Shown here: piece by piece, positions 27,463-37,296 of the stretch
Position numbering within the stretch: position 1 is the first letter of the stretch
Layout: every line of letters starts with the position of its first letter
From: an uncultured Planctomycetota bacterium
GTDB taxonomy: Bacteria > Planctomycetota > Phycisphaerae > UBA1845 > UTPLA1
Direction of reading: 5' to 3'
Assembly: GCA_900696465.1 (NCBI GenBank)
Contig: CAADGE010000042.1
Location: 106,946-170,945 of the forward strand
DNA: 64,000 nt
Notes under the pieces: generated by a model
What the model was told of the DNA's origin: nothing
Database searches by the model: none
What the model saw: the letters and a program-made list of their open reading frames with translations, nothing else
Translations under genes and position numbers: made by a program

Positions 27463-28227
27463 TCAACCCCTCACGAACTGCACGATGGATCCCTGCTGCG
27501 TAAAACCAAAACGCGACAGGAAACGCTGCGCCCCGGCATCCTCCGACGGCACGCCTGCCACGATGAACTTGGGAAGCAGCCGGCGCGCAAGCTGGAGGAA
27601 GTGCGAAGCCATCGCTCGTGCCGCACCGCTGCCTCGCGCCGCTTCGAGCACATACAGGTCCGTCAGCCGAGCGATCTCACCCACCTGCAAATAACCGATG
27701 CGTCCCGCCGGCCTGCCATCAAGCATGGCCACGAATACGTCGTAATGCGAATCGTTAAGCCGTTCGGCGGCCAGGGCTGATCGTTCCTCGCTGCCTGTCG
27801 CACCGTCGTCAAAGGTTGCCCGAAAGGCCTTCGGCATCGCTCGCGCCGGCAGCACACGGATCGCCGGGTTCGACTTCGCGTCCACCCAATCCCAGCTTGA
27901 TAGCCCCCAGGCGATCAGCTCCTCGCGCCGCCAGTTGCGTGCCGAGAGCACCGCCCCGATCGGTTCGACCGCCTGCCCCGACGCCGGAACCCATGTGCGG
28001 CAGACCACGCCGCGCTCAGCAAAAAAGGCCTCCGCCTGCTCATAGGCGGTCGGCCCGTCGACATCCGCCAGCCAGACATCTCGAAGTTGGTTGGCCGCCG
28101 CAGAGTCGGCGAACTCGTTCGACCAGAAGGCCACACCGTAGGTCTGCGATTCCCACTGCGAGATCTGCTCGACCAGCGCCAGCTCCGAACGTCGGACCGC
28201 GGCGATGATATCGTCACTCGTTGCCAT
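27463..28227 (-). CDS. GNAT family N-acetyltransferase
   Basis: 254 residues from ATG 28227 (GGAGG upstream). The C-terminal half carries the GNAT fold: strand VFVAMLDGRPAGRIGYLQV, then TDLYVLEAARGSGAARAMASHFLQLA, where R-G-S-G-A is the acetyl-CoA pyrophosphate-binding loop (Q/RxxGxG/A), and the terminal NxxAxRFxxxxGF-like segment (DAGAQRFLSRFGFTQQG). The N-terminal half is less conserved and may be a degenerate second GNAT unit. Substrate not predictable. Convergent with the small basic protein gene. Confidence 0.82.
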   Translation of the reverse strand: MATSDDIIAAVRRSELALVEQISQWESQTYGVAFWSNEFADSAAANQLRDVWLADVDGPTAYEQAEAFFAERGVVCRTWVPASGQAVEPIGAVLSARNWRREELIAWGLSSWDWVDAKSNPAIRVLPARAMPKAFRATFDDGATGSEERSALAAERLNDSHYDVFVAMLDGRPAGRIGYLQVGEIARLTDLYVLEAARGSGAARAMASHFLQLARRLLPKFIVAGVPSEDAGAQRFLSRFGFTQQGSIVQFVRG

Positions 28228-28360
28228 CTGCCTCCGTCCTCCCACACGAAATCTGACTCCAATCCAGTTATTGCCTCATCATAGTCGCTCGCAGCGAGCC
28301 ATGCGTCGCCTGCCGCGCGGTCCGGCTCTCACACAAAACTTCATGAAAGTCGCGACGTAC

Positions 28361-29086
28361 TCACATGTCGGATAGCGGATGCTCATCGAAGAGAACGAAA
28401 CGATAGCCGTCAATCAGCAGCGGAAACGAGAGCCCCAGCACATCGCAGGCATACTCCAGCATGAAGACGAAGGGCCTCATCGAGCCCGGTATCGCAAAGA
28501 GGACAAACATCAGCATGGCGAAACAAGCCCAGACGACCTGCGGTTGCCGGAGCTTCATCCGCGTCTCCGGGTCAAAGGTGTGTTCAATGATGCCGAATCC
28601 GTCCAGCGGCGGTACAGGGATCAGATTGAACAGCACCACGATGAAATTCAGCACGCACATCGCCCCACAGAAATAGACCCACGTTGGTTGCAGGCCTGCG
28701 GTCGGATCGACCATGCCGACCCACGGATGCAGCGGAATCGCAAAGATAAGAAACAGGAGAAAATTGCTCGCAGGACCGGCGGCGGAGACATACGCAGCCC
28801 AGCGCTCGCTCTTCAGGGCTCCGCGGTCGATCATCACCGATGCTCCCGGCAGCGGAAACCCGCCGATGAGCAGAATGATCGCGGGAATCAGCAGACTGAA
28901 GACCGGGTCGATGAAGCGCGTCGGATCAAGCGAGAGATAGCCCTTCTCCCGAACGCTGCGGTCTCCGCCCCAGTAAGCTACCAGGGCATGAGAGAACTCG
29001 TGAAAGCAGACACACATCACCCAGGCCGCCAGCGCGGCAAAGACCAGCGGTGTGAACGTAATCATGGAGAATCCGGCAACGAGCAT
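28361..29086 (-). CDS. Site-2 protease family (M50) membrane metalloprotease
   Basis: 241-residue integral membrane protein. HEFSHAL (about residue 29) in the second helix holds the zinc His pair and catalytic Glu. The third ligand region NLIPVPPLDGF lies near residue 155. The family cleaves membrane-spanning segments or processes membrane proteins. Five to six helices are seen and no PDZ domain, so it is the compact type. Start at 29086 or ATG at 29065 cannot be decided. It is transcribed in the same direction as the ABC genes that lie upstream, 52 bases away. Confidence 0.9.
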   Translation of the reverse strand: MLVAGFSMITFTPLVFAALAAWVMCVCFHEFSHALVAYWGGDRSVREKGYLSLDPTRFIDPVFSLLIPAIILLIGGFPLPGASVMIDRGALKSERWAAYVSAAGPASNFLLFLIFAIPLHPWVGMVDPTAGLQPTWVYFCGAMCVLNFIVVLFNLIPVPPLDGFGIIEHTFDPETRMKLRQPQVVWACFAMLMFVLFAIPGSMRPFVFMLEYACDVLGLSFPLLIDGYRFVLFDEHPLSDM

Positions 29087-29138
29087 GGCAGGATTAAAAC
29101 GACTTTGTCGCGCGCCGGCCAGTCGCGCGTGCCGTATC

Positions 29139-30359
29139 TCAACCGGCTGGGTTCAATCGCAAACGCCGGTTGAAGATCATGCAACCGAGTGCTGCGCAGA
29201 GCACACTGACGCCCAGCAGCACGCCGCACTCTTCCAGAATGCCCCTCAGTCCGAAGCCCTGTATCAGGGCCATGAACCCGTCATACGCCCAGCCGTTGAT
29301 CGTCATCAGCCCCAGTTGCTGCATCCATTCCGGCATGATCCAGCGCGGCACCATGCTGCCGCCGATTGCGCTCATCGCCAGAATAATCATCGTCCCCAGT
29401 GAATCGAGTTGCTCCGTCGTCTTGCAGAACGAGCCGATCATCACTCCGAAGCCGGTCGTCGCCAGGCACGTCGCCAGCGTCAGCAGCAGCAGCCCCCCCG
29501 CAATCGCCCAGATGTCCACGCCGAAGACCAGCCAGGCAAAGAAATACATGACGCAGCACTGCATCATCGCCAGGAGAAATGAAAACAGCATTTCGCCCAG
29601 GAGGATGTGACCTGGCCGCAGCGGCGCGGCCAGCAGCCGACGCATTTCGCCCGTGCCCAGCGCCTCAAGGATGGTCCGTGCCGCATTGACCGCGCTGAAG
29701 AGCAGAAACATCGGGACGATCCCCGCGAGAAACGTATGCTTCGAGGCGATCTTCATCCGCTGTCCGACGACGTCATGCTTGTCAACCTTGATCAGCATCC
29801 GCGGTTCGGCGTCTTTCGTCGCAGCGACTGCCGCTTCGCCCTCGTCGCCCCGGCCCACCACGGCACCGAACATCTTCAGGAAAAACTCCCGTCCAGCCGC
29901 CATCTGCAGCATGCCAATGAAGATCTCCGCTTCGACCGGCTCCAGCGCATCGTAATACACCGTTACGCCGCGATGCCGCTCGCCGACCAGCGCGTTCGGC
30001 GCCTCCCCAAAGCCCTTCGGAATCACCACCGCAACGCGGAACTTCCCGCGACGGCGGATCAGTTCCTGTGCCGATTCCTCCGTCAGCGGGATGCCGTCCG
30101 GCGCTTCATTTTCCGTCCGCACCACTCGCACCTTCTGCGCCGCCAGCTCCGCGATCAGTCGGCGCGATTCGGACGACTCATCCTGATCAATCACCGCCAC
30201 GCGAAAGGGCCGCGCCGCCGGTCCCGCAAAGATCGCCGTGAAAATCGAGTAAAGCACGATTCCCGGCAGAAAGATCACCGCCAGCGTCGCAGGCGAGCGC
30301 AAAAGCACCCGCAGATGCTTCATCGCCAGTATCCAGATGATCCGCAGTGACCGAGTCAT
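29139..30359 (-). CDS. ABC-2 type transporter permease
   Basis: 406-residue membrane permease of the ABC-2/NatB/DrrB group: one N-terminal helix (VIFLPGIVLYSIFTAIFAG), a soluble loop of about 190 residues, then five helices. A Lys/Asp-rich external domain resembles that of YhaP-like exporters. It partners the ATPase encoded 32 bases upstream (same strand), forming an exporter of unknown cargo. The end of the gene is followed by the site-2 protease gene. Confidence 0.9.
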   Translation of the reverse strand: MTRSLRIIWILAMKHLRVLLRSPATLAVIFLPGIVLYSIFTAIFAGPAARPFRVAVIDQDESSESRRLIAELAAQKVRVVRTENEAPDGIPLTEESAQELIRRRGKFRVAVVIPKGFGEAPNALVGERHRGVTVYYDALEPVEAEIFIGMLQMAAGREFFLKMFGAVVGRGDEGEAAVAATKDAEPRMLIKVDKHDVVGQRMKIASKHTFLAGIVPMFLLFSAVNAARTILEALGTGEMRRLLAAPLRPGHILLGEMLFSFLLAMMQCCVMYFFAWLVFGVDIWAIAGGLLLLTLATCLATTGFGVMIGSFCKTTEQLDSLGTMIILAMSAIGGSMVPRWIMPEWMQQLGLMTINGWAYDGFMALIQGFGLRGILEECGVLLGVSVLCAALGCMIFNRRLRLNPAG

Positions 30360-30391
30360 GTTCTATGTTTCAACCCGCCCGTCTTCGATCG

Positions 30392-31324
30392 CTAATCCCG
30401 CAACGCCCGACCCGTCAGCTCAAGGAAGACCATCTCCAGATTCGGCTCCACCAGGCGGATGCTCGTCGGCTCGATGCCTGTCTCGCTCGCCAGTTCCGCC
30501 GCACGAAGGATCGCTCGCTGGTCGCCGGCCACACTCAGGTGCGCCGCACCTTCGTTGAGCATCCACGGTATCCGGCCCATCCCCTCCGCGAGTTTTCGCA
30601 CCGTTTCCTCCGTCAGGCCGCGGCCTTCGATCACCATGTCCCGCTTTGCTTCCACTCGCCTGATCAATTCGCCCAGCGTGCCCATCGCCAGGATCCTGCC
30701 GTGGTCGATGATCGCCGTGCGACGGCAAAGCCGCTCGGCCTCCTCCATGTAATGCGTCGTGTAGAGAACTGCCCGGCCCTCGGAGGCCAGCCGCTCAACC
30801 ATCTCGAAGATATAAACCCGTGCGTGCGGATCCACGCCGGCTGTCGGCTCATCGAGCAGCAGCAAAATCGGGTCGTGCAGAAGTGCAGCGGCGATGTTCA
30901 ACCGCCGCTTCATGCCCCCGGAGAAGGTCTCAACAAGATCGCCGCCACGATCCAACAGACCCACGAGGTCCAATGTCGCATCGACGCGACGACGAAGATC
31001 GCCCCCCGACAGGTCGTACAACTTGCCGACCAGTCTCAGGTTCTCCCGCGCCGTCATCCGCTCAGCGAGACTTACCTCCTGCGGCACATAGCCGAGCTTC
31101 CGCTTGAAAGCATCCTCGTTTTCGAAGGGAATGCCGGCAACACGAACCGAACCGCTGTCCGGTGTCACAAGCGTAGCAATGATGTTGATCGTCGTGGACT
31201 TGCCCGCACCATTCGGCCCCAGCAGACCGAAGACTTCCCCGGCATCGATTGAGAAACTCAGACCGTCAACGGCCAGATGCTCTCCGTATGATTTCTTCAG
31301 CGACTGGAGCTCAAGGATCGCCAA
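30392..31324 (-). CDS. ABC transporter ATP-binding protein (DrrA/NatA type)
   Basis: 310-residue ATPase of an export ABC system. Walker A LGPNGAGKSTT, signature FSGGMKRRLNIA, Walker B LLLLDEPTAGVDPHA, and the H-loop TTHYMEEAE are all intact. The C-terminal 80 residues are the DrrA/LolD-like extension. I place the start at TTG 31324 because AGGAGA lies just before; a TTG at 31342 is also open. It is first in the unit with the ABC-2 permease and the M50 protease. Confidence 0.92.
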   Translation of the reverse strand: MAILELQSLKKSYGEHLAVDGLSFSIDAGEVFGLLGPNGAGKSTTINIIATLVTPDSGSVRVAGIPFENEDAFKRKLGYVPQEVSLAERMTARENLRLVGKLYDLSGGDLRRRVDATLDLVGLLDRGGDLVETFSGGMKRRLNIAAALLHDPILLLLDEPTAGVDPHARVYIFEMVERLASEGRAVLYTTHYMEEAERLCRRTAIIDHGRILAMGTLGELIRRVEAKRDMVIEGRGLTEETVRKLAEGMGRIPWMLNEGAAHLSVAGDQRAILRAAELASETGIEPTSIRLVEPNLEMVFLELTGRALRD

Positions 31325-31458
31325 CCGGAATCTCCTGTGCAAGGACGCGAATCGCTGATTCTAACCGTAGAGAGGACCATCGACAGATGAAAAAGTAACG
31401 ACACACAAATACACTCGAATGGATGGTTCCCAACTGATCCATCGGAACAGTTTCGGTC

Positions 31459-33348
31459 TCATCGAAGCTGCATAGCGTGCAGCGAATGTTCCGCCAGATC
31501 GCGAAGCTCCCGCACCTCGGCCTGTCGAATTCCAGCAGAGATCTCGATCAACTGCCGATAGGATGATTCGGCTTCGTTCAATCTGCCGGACTCACGATAC
31601 AGTTCACCAAGAAAATACCACCCTCGTAATACGGAGGCATTCGTGCTGGTCAGCATCAAATCGCGAATGGACTCCAGCTCGTGCAGGGCCCGGTCAGGCC
31701 TGCCATCGAGTTGATGGATCACGGCTATATTGACCGTGTAGACGTCTCGCTTGTACGGCAGTAAACGACGGCCTTCGTCGAAGACTTCAATCGCCTTGCT
31801 GAGTCGTCCCTGCTGCTGATAACAGAACGCGAGCTGCTCGCGTGCGACATCATCCTCGGGGTAACGGTCTAATACCCGCAAGAAAAGCCGCTCCGCCTCC
31901 ACATATTGCCTTTCGCGAATGGCGAGCATGGCCAGAGACAGGTTCGTGGTGCGCAGATTGGGATTCATCGCGAGCGATCGCTCCAACTCCGCTCGCGCTT
32001 CGATGCCATACCCCGCGCGGCGGAGCGCCTCGCCGTGCTGTGCAGCGGCATAGGCCGATGTCGGGTCGGACTGAACGCCCCGCGCCCACAACGCCACTTC
32101 ATTGCCCCAGACAGGGTTATAATGGTGCGTCAATACAGCAAAAACAACAGCCGTCACGATGCCAAAACTCAGACACGCCTGACGCGCCCGAACAACCCGC
32201 CCGACCAATCGTCGCGCAGCACGGTCCACAAGCGTGCAGATCACGGCCAACCCACCCCAAAGCGGCAAGTAGAGGTAACGGTCGTGAACAATTTCCTCCG
32301 GGATAAACACGCGAACATCCAGGGACAGCAGAAGCGCAAACGCAAACCAGATCAGGCCGATCCGAAGAATCCGATCGCGATCCCACCAGTGACTCACCAA
32401 CCGTGCAAGTATTAACAACGCCAGCAGCGGCAGCCAGAAGTTTCCCCAGCCCATGTTCAGATTATTCACCGCTCGCAAACTGTAGATCGGCCCGAGCCCC
32501 ACCGGCCACATCATCTGACGTATGTAAAACAATACGATCGAAGGCGCGGTCGCCAGCACGCTGCTCAAACTCGGCGCCCCCGGCGCAAGTCGTCGCATCA
32601 TCCCGAGAACCTCATACCGCGCGATCACAAACACGACGGCGACGAGCAGAAACGGAAACGCGCGGCACAGCGCGGAGCGAACGCGCAAGCGCCTGTCGTA
32701 CGCGGCGGGATCATCCCACGCCCATTCCGTCAGAAAAATAATAATCGGATAGACAATCGCGCCTTCCTTGCTCAACAAGGCCAGAAGAAAGAGCGCGGTG
32801 GACGCAAGGAACCATCTTCGCTTCGACACACGACGCCACTTCAGATAACAGGCATAGCTGCCGAGCACGAAACCGCTCATCAGCATGTTCGGCACGCCCG
32901 ACGCCCATGCAACGGACTCCACGTGCGTCGGGTGAACTGCAAACAGCCAGACGACCAGGGCGATAACGACCGGCCGCGCGCGGAGCTGGCAGAACACGAC
33001 ATAGATCAGCACGACCACGATAAGGTGCGCCACGATGCTCGTAACGTGCCAGCCGGGCGTCGCCAGCCCGAAGAGATGGTAATTGGCCGCCATCCAGAGA
33101 ACGAACATGGGGCGCCAGTAATTGCTCCACGCGCTGCCACGATCGCCCGTAAAAGCCCAGACATCGGACGTCACCGCTTTCCACAGATAGCGCGGATGCT
33201 GAATGTAGGGATTGTTGACGATCTCGTACTGATCGTCATAAACGAACTCGCCGTGAAGCGCATTCAGGTAGGCCGCCGGGACTAACACAAGGGCGATGCC
33301 GAGAACTAACCCCCGCCACTTGCGTTTAAACTGTGCCGGGGAAATCAC
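31459..33348 (-). CDS. TMTC/GT-like membrane glycosyltransferase with TPR tail
   Basis: 629 residues, GTG start at 33348. The first 420 residues are a multi-helix membrane region with text typical of the O-mannosyltransferase-like TMTC group: FVYDDQYEIVNNPYIQ (Asp pair in the first external loop), YWRPMFVLWMAANYHLFGL, GWHVTSIVAHL, AVHPTHVESVAWASG, LLSKEGAIVYP. The last 200 residues are TPR repeats. Proteins of this design transfer sugars from lipid donors to exported proteins. The UDP-sugar dehydrogenase gene is 31 bases upstream on the same strand, a fitting context. Confidence 0.8.
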   Translation of the reverse strand: MISPAQFKRKWRGLVLGIALVLVPAAYLNALHGEFVYDDQYEIVNNPYIQHPRYLWKAVTSDVWAFTGDRGSAWSNYWRPMFVLWMAANYHLFGLATPGWHVTSIVAHLIVVVLIYVVFCQLRARPVVIALVVWLFAVHPTHVESVAWASGVPNMLMSGFVLGSYACYLKWRRVSKRRWFLASTALFLLALLSKEGAIVYPIIIFLTEWAWDDPAAYDRRLRVRSALCRAFPFLLVAVVFVIARYEVLGMMRRLAPGAPSLSSVLATAPSIVLFYIRQMMWPVGLGPIYSLRAVNNLNMGWGNFWLPLLALLILARLVSHWWDRDRILRIGLIWFAFALLLSLDVRVFIPEEIVHDRYLYLPLWGGLAVICTLVDRAARRLVGRVVRARQACLSFGIVTAVVFAVLTHHYNPVWGNEVALWARGVQSDPTSAYAAAQHGEALRRAGYGIEARAELERSLAMNPNLRTTNLSLAMLAIRERQYVEAERLFLRVLDRYPEDDVAREQLAFCYQQQGRLSKAIEVFDEGRRLLPYKRDVYTVNIAVIHQLDGRPDRALHELESIRDLMLTSTNASVLRGWYFLGELYRESGRLNEAESSYRQLIEISAGIRQAEVRELRDLAEHSLHAMQLR

Positions 33349-33379
33349 GCGTACGTCTCTCCCAGGTCGCGCCGATGCG

Positions 33380-34702
33380 TTACGCCTTCACAATCTTCCC
33401 CCGCCCCTGCCGCACGCCCGCCGTCGCGTTGCGCGTATCCAGGACAAGCTTGCTGTGCCGGACGATCATCGCGTAGTCATACGCGGAATGATCCGTCGAG
33501 ATGAGCACCGCATCGTACTTCTTGAGCTGTGCCGCCGTCAGCGGGACGCTTTTCATCCGCAGATCGTGCTCCCGTCCCTTGTGCGTCCGCGGGATGTGCG
33601 GATCGTTGTAGTCCACCTTGGCGCCGTGCTCCCAGAGCAGGTGAATCAGCTCGATGCTGGGGCTCTCCCGCAGATCGTCCACGTCCTTCTTGTAGGCCAG
33701 CCCCAGCACGAGAATACGCGAGCCCTTGAGCGGCTTGCCGCGCTCGTTCAGCGCCGCCGACAGTCGGTGAATCACGTACTCCGGCATCTGCGTGTTGATC
33801 TCGCCGGCCAGCTCGATGAATCGCGTTGACTCGCCGTATTGTCGGGCCTTCCACGTCAGATAAAACGGATCGATGGGGATGCAGTGCCCACCCAGTCCCG
33901 GTCCGGGATAAAACGCCGAATACCCGAACGGCTTGGTCTTCGCCGCGTTGATGACCTCCCAGACGTCGATCCCCATCTTGTCGAAAACCATCTTCAGCTC
34001 GTTCACCATGGCGATGTTCACGCAGCGATAGACGTTCTCGACAATCTTCGCCGCCTCCGCCACCTCGCAGCTCGCCACCGGCACCACCTGGCTGATCGCA
34101 CCTGAATACAGCGCCACCGCCAGCTTTCGGCTTGTCGGGTTCAGGCCGCCCACTACCTTCGGGATGCTCTCCGTCGAGTAATCCTTCCGCCCCGGGTCCT
34201 CGCGCTCCGGGCTGAACGCCAGGTAAAAATCCTTGCCCGCCTTCAGACCGCTGCCTTTCTCGAGAATCGGCTTGACCAGCTCGCGCGTCGTTCCCGGGTA
34301 GGTCGTCGACTCGAGCACGACGAGCTGCCCGCGGCGAAGCTCCTTCGCAATAGCGTGGGCCGTCGACTCCACATAGGTCATGTCCGGATCGCGCGTCTTG
34401 GAGAGCGGCGTCGGCACACAGATGATGATGACGTCCGGCTTGCGCAGCTCGCGAAAGTCCGCCGTCGCTCGGAAGCGCTTCGCTCGCTTGAGCTCGGCGA
34501 TCATCGAGTCAGGGATATGCTTGATGTAGCTCTTGCCCGCGTTGAGCATCCGCACCTTGGCGGCGTCGACGTCGAAGCCGAGCGTGGTATAGCCGGCGTT
34601 GCCGAAGGTCCGCACGAGCGGCAGACCGACGTAACCCATGCCCATGATACCCACGAGGGCCTTCCGGCTGCGAATCCGCTGTTCTAACTTGGCTGCTGAC
34701 AA
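33380..34702 (-). CDS. Nucleotide sugar dehydrogenase (UDP-HexNAc 6-dehydrogenase type)
   Basis: 440 residues from TTG 34702, chosen because GGGAG stands 7 bases before it; an upstream TTG at 34720 is possible. NAD-binding GMGYVGLPLV at the N-terminus, catalytic Cys in GGHCIPIDPFYL (near 262), Lys/Asn site KIVENVYRCVNIAMVNEL, and the C-terminal UDP-binding domain with LGLAYKKDVDDLRESPS. It oxidises UDP-GlcNAc or UDP-ManNAc to the uronic acid for surface polysaccharide. Resembles the WbpA/WecC group more than Ugd, judged from the long conserved helix and the AFSPERED-like text. Confidence 0.92.
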   Translation of the reverse strand: MSAAKLEQRIRSRKALVGIMGMGYVGLPLVRTFGNAGYTTLGFDVDAAKVRMLNAGKSYIKHIPDSMIAELKRAKRFRATADFRELRKPDVIIICVPTPLSKTRDPDMTYVESTAHAIAKELRRGQLVVLESTTYPGTTRELVKPILEKGSGLKAGKDFYLAFSPEREDPGRKDYSTESIPKVVGGLNPTSRKLAVALYSGAISQVVPVASCEVAEAAKIVENVYRCVNIAMVNELKMVFDKMGIDVWEVINAAKTKPFGYSAFYPGPGLGGHCIPIDPFYLTWKARQYGESTRFIELAGEINTQMPEYVIHRLSAALNERGKPLKGSRILVLGLAYKKDVDDLRESPSIELIHLLWEHGAKVDYNDPHIPRTHKGREHDLRMKSVPLTAAQLKKYDAVLISTDHSAYDYAMIVRHSKLVLDTRNATAGVRQGRGKIVKA

Positions 34703-34921
34703 ATGGTCATCTCCCGTCAATCAAGCTGCAATAAAAGCCCCTATGCACGCAATCGAGCAGGGCATTAGAAAGGACGCCCGCACGATCGGCAAGTGACCGT
34801 GACCCTCTGCCCGCAACGTCTGGAAATATCGTCGAACCAAACCACGCAAGGGGCCGTACAATCCCGGCCGCACGGATGCGGCCTGACGCAAAACCATCGA
34901 CTACGAAAGGATTCCGCCCCC

Positions 34922-35725
34922 ATGTCTTCTGCCATCGCTTTGGCCCTTCTTCTGACCACCATCACGACAGATACCACGTTGGACCTCGGCAGGATCGACT
35001 TCGCCGCGCGCTTCGGAAAGTTCGACGGCTGCTTCGTCATCAAGGAAGTCAATACCGGCCCCATGCACTTCTACAACGAAAAATCTTGTCACCGTCGCCT
35101 GGCCCCCTGCTCGACGTTCAAGATCTTCAACGCCCTGGCCGCTATCGACGCCGGCGCAGTCGAAGGCCCCGACACCCTGCTCAAGTGGGACGGCACGCCG
35201 AATCGCCGGAAAGAGTGCGAGAAGGACCACACACTTGCCAGCGCCATCCGCGATTCCGTCGTCTGGTACTTTCAGGAACTCGCCCGGCGTATCGGGCCGG
35301 AGCGCATGCAGCGCTACCTCAACGGTTGCGACTACGGCAATTGCGACATCTCCGCTGGCATCGACACCTTCTGGTTGGAGACCTCGCTGCGCATCTCCGC
35401 CGTCGAGCAGCTTCGTTTCATGGAGCGGCTCTACAACGACAAGCTGCCCTTCAAGCCCGAGGCGATGCAGGCCGTCCGCGAGATGATCGTCCTAAAGCGC
35501 GGCGACGGCTGGACTTTCAGCGGCAAGACCGGCACCGGCGCCGGCGGCACCGAGAAGGCCGTGCTCGGCTGGTTTGTCGGCCATGTTCGATCGGGCGATC
35601 GGCAATTCGTCTTTGCGGCGAATATCCACGGTGACGGCGCAATGGGGCCCGTGCTGCGGGATATCGTCTTCGATATGCTCAAAGACCTCGGCCTGATCGA
35701 GCAGGCCCCCGCCAATACGCCCTGA
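34922..35725 (+). CDS. Class D (OXA-type) beta-lactamase family protein
   Basis: 267 residues. All family motifs are present: S64-T-F-K67 (catalytic Ser and the Lys that is carbamylated in OXA enzymes), S112-V-V, Y138-G-N, and K202-T-G. Other conserved points are W/Y in YFQELARRIG and the WFVGHV end strand. A short signal-like N-terminus (AIALALLLTTI). Hydrolysis of penicillins is the family reaction, but activity in this divergent homolog is unproven. Single gene, no regulator (BlaR/LysR) nearby. ATG 34922 follows AAAGGA. Confidence 0.9.
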   Translation: MSSAIALALLLTTITTDTTLDLGRIDFAARFGKFDGCFVIKEVNTGPMHFYNEKSCHRRLAPCSTFKIFNALAAIDAGAVEGPDTLLKWDGTPNRRKECEKDHTLASAIRDSVVWYFQELARRIGPERMQRYLNGCDYGNCDISAGIDTFWLETSLRISAVEQLRFMERLYNDKLPFKPEAMQAVREMIVLKRGDGWTFSGKTGTGAGGTEKAVLGWFVGHVRSGDRQFVFAANIHGDGAMGPVLRDIVFDMLKDLGLIEQAPANTP

Positions 35726-35872
35726 ATCCCGTCGCGGCAGGGGTGCCATCGCCCCGCACTTGTGGTAATCTTTCCGATTGGCAAGCGACCGGCGCATTTG
35801 TTCGAGCGCGGCCGGACCGCCGAGGATCACCGAGCCGACGAACAGGTCGGCAATTCATGGAGACCATCGCCG

Positions 35873-36562
35873 ATGTTCGATGATCTCTCGCTCTGGCTGG
35901 GCGACATTCACCGGATCGTCTCTACGGAATGGGCCGGCGTGATCGTCACTTTCGTCGCCGTCCTTTGCGGAGCCATGATCGGTGTCGAGCGTCAACGGGC
36001 ACAAAAGCCCGCCGGTCTGCGCACGCTCATTCTCATCTGCCTTGGCTCCGCCATTTTCACACAGGCCTCCCTCCTGCTCGCCGAGGGTTTTGCTGATCGC
36101 ACGCGCATCGCCGCGCAGATCGTCTCAGGTATCGGCTTCCTCGGCGCAGGGGCGATCATCCGCGAGCGTGGACTTGTCATCGGCGTCACCACCGGCGCAG
36201 GCATCTGGGCGACCGCTGCCGTCGGCGTCATCATCGGCGGAGGTTACATCGCCGCAGGCCTGTTCTTCTCGCTTCTCATCATGGCCACGCTCTCTGCCGC
36301 TCGTTTCATTGATCGCCTCGCCACCGGCCCCTGCTCGGTAAAAACCCTTCGGCTTGAGTATGACCCCGATGGTGGCCGAACACGGTTGGCCATCCAGGCC
36401 ACGCTCGATGACCACCAGCACTCGGAAACAGTCACCTTCGACGAACCGCCCGACGGCCCCGGCATCGCGCTCATCCGCTACTGCGATGCTCACCGCGACC
36501 ATCGGACTTTCATGTCGGATTTGCTCCGATTGAAGCACATCACCCGCATGCAGCAGGATTGA
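35873..36562 (+). CDS. MgtC/SapB family membrane protein
   Basis: 229 residues from ATG 35873. Four to five helices with the hallmark text AMIGVERQRAQKPAGLRTLILICLGSA and GIGFLGAGAIIRERG, GVTTGAGIWATAAVGVIIGGG. MgtC proteins are linked to magnesium limitation and acid adaptation. The C-terminal 85 residues form a soluble domain, ACT-like in size. The longer frame to 35762 lacks support. No neighbours of related function. Confidence 0.9.
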   Translation: MFDDLSLWLGDIHRIVSTEWAGVIVTFVAVLCGAMIGVERQRAQKPAGLRTLILICLGSAIFTQASLLLAEGFADRTRIAAQIVSGIGFLGAGAIIRERGLVIGVTTGAGIWATAAVGVIIGGGYIAAGLFFSLLIMATLSAARFIDRLATGPCSVKTLRLEYDPDGGRTRLAIQATLDDHQHSETVTFDEPPDGPGIALIRYCDAHRDHRTFMSDLLRLKHITRMQQD

Positions 36563-36771
36563 TATCGCGGTCACCCCCTGCCGCCACGCTGATACGCAAG
36601 GTCCGTATATCGCGCCACCGCCAGCCATGCCACGAGGCGATTACCTGCTTGAGTAAAAAGGGGAAATTTTTTCAGCGAGGCGCAACGGTCTGCGCGCAGG
36701 AACTGCCGATTTTAGTCCGGCGCGGGGTCAACGTTTGCGTCATGGAATGACAACCCCTTCGGAGCTGCGAC

Positions 36772-37230
36772 ATGTCAGGCCCAATGTATTCAGGAGGCGG
36801 GCAGCAGCAGCATACAGGCGCTCTGCGACGGCAGGCCGCATTCTGCGGTCGCGTGCTGCTGGCACTCGCAGCCGGCGCACTGTTCGGAGTGCTCGCCTGG
36901 GAACCGCCCGCACGGCAGGATACACCCGACCACCCCGACGCGCGGAGCGCGTCGAAACCGCGGCAGCCGGATCGCGTCACGGAGGATGCGACCGCTCCGC
37001 ACCTTGCCAGCTTTCGCGAAGCCGACGACCCGAATGCGAAGGATCGCTCCGCACAGGTCGGCTGGCTTCGCGCCGGTGGTAGAAACGAAGGACTGCCCGA
37101 AAGAGCCCTTCGCCTGCATCCGCCGGACGACCACGAATCTCTGGTGGGAACTCGCCACAACCAGAACGAAGGAATTGACGAAGTTCCGATTTCGTCGCTT
37201 CACTCGCGCGGACCGCCCGACGAACCCTAG
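36772..37230 (+). CDS. Hypothetical single-pass membrane protein
   Basis: 152 residues, unknown. GGAG stands 8 bases before the ATG. One helix at about 24-44 (FCGRVLLALAAGALFGVLAW) follows a short Gly/Gln-rich head; the rest is hydrophilic, Arg/Pro/Asp-rich and probably disordered. An open frame on the opposite strand in the same place is less likely because it has no membrane or domain features. Moderate support only. Confidence 0.45.
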   Translation: MSGPMYSGGGQQQHTGALRRQAAFCGRVLLALAAGALFGVLAWEPPARQDTPDHPDARSASKPRQPDRVTEDATAPHLASFREADDPNAKDRSAQVGWLRAGGRNEGLPERALRLHPPDDHESLVGTRHNQNEGIDEVPISSLHSRGPPDEP

Positions 37231-37246
37231 GGGGAGCGCTCACAGC

Positions 37247-37296
37247 GGGCACGGAGGCCGGCTTCACTCTCAACACGACGGGCACGGAGGCCCGTC
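37247..37296. repeat. Repeated GGGCACGGAGGCC motif with hairpin
   Basis: Two copies of GGGCACGGAGGCC (37247-37259 and 37280-37292) lie between convergent genes. The second copy forms a perfect 7-bp hairpin GACGGGC/GCCCGTC (37277-37283 / 37290-37296). This looks like a dispersed intergenic repeat, possibly acting as a bidirectional stop, though no T run is present. Confidence 0.5.
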
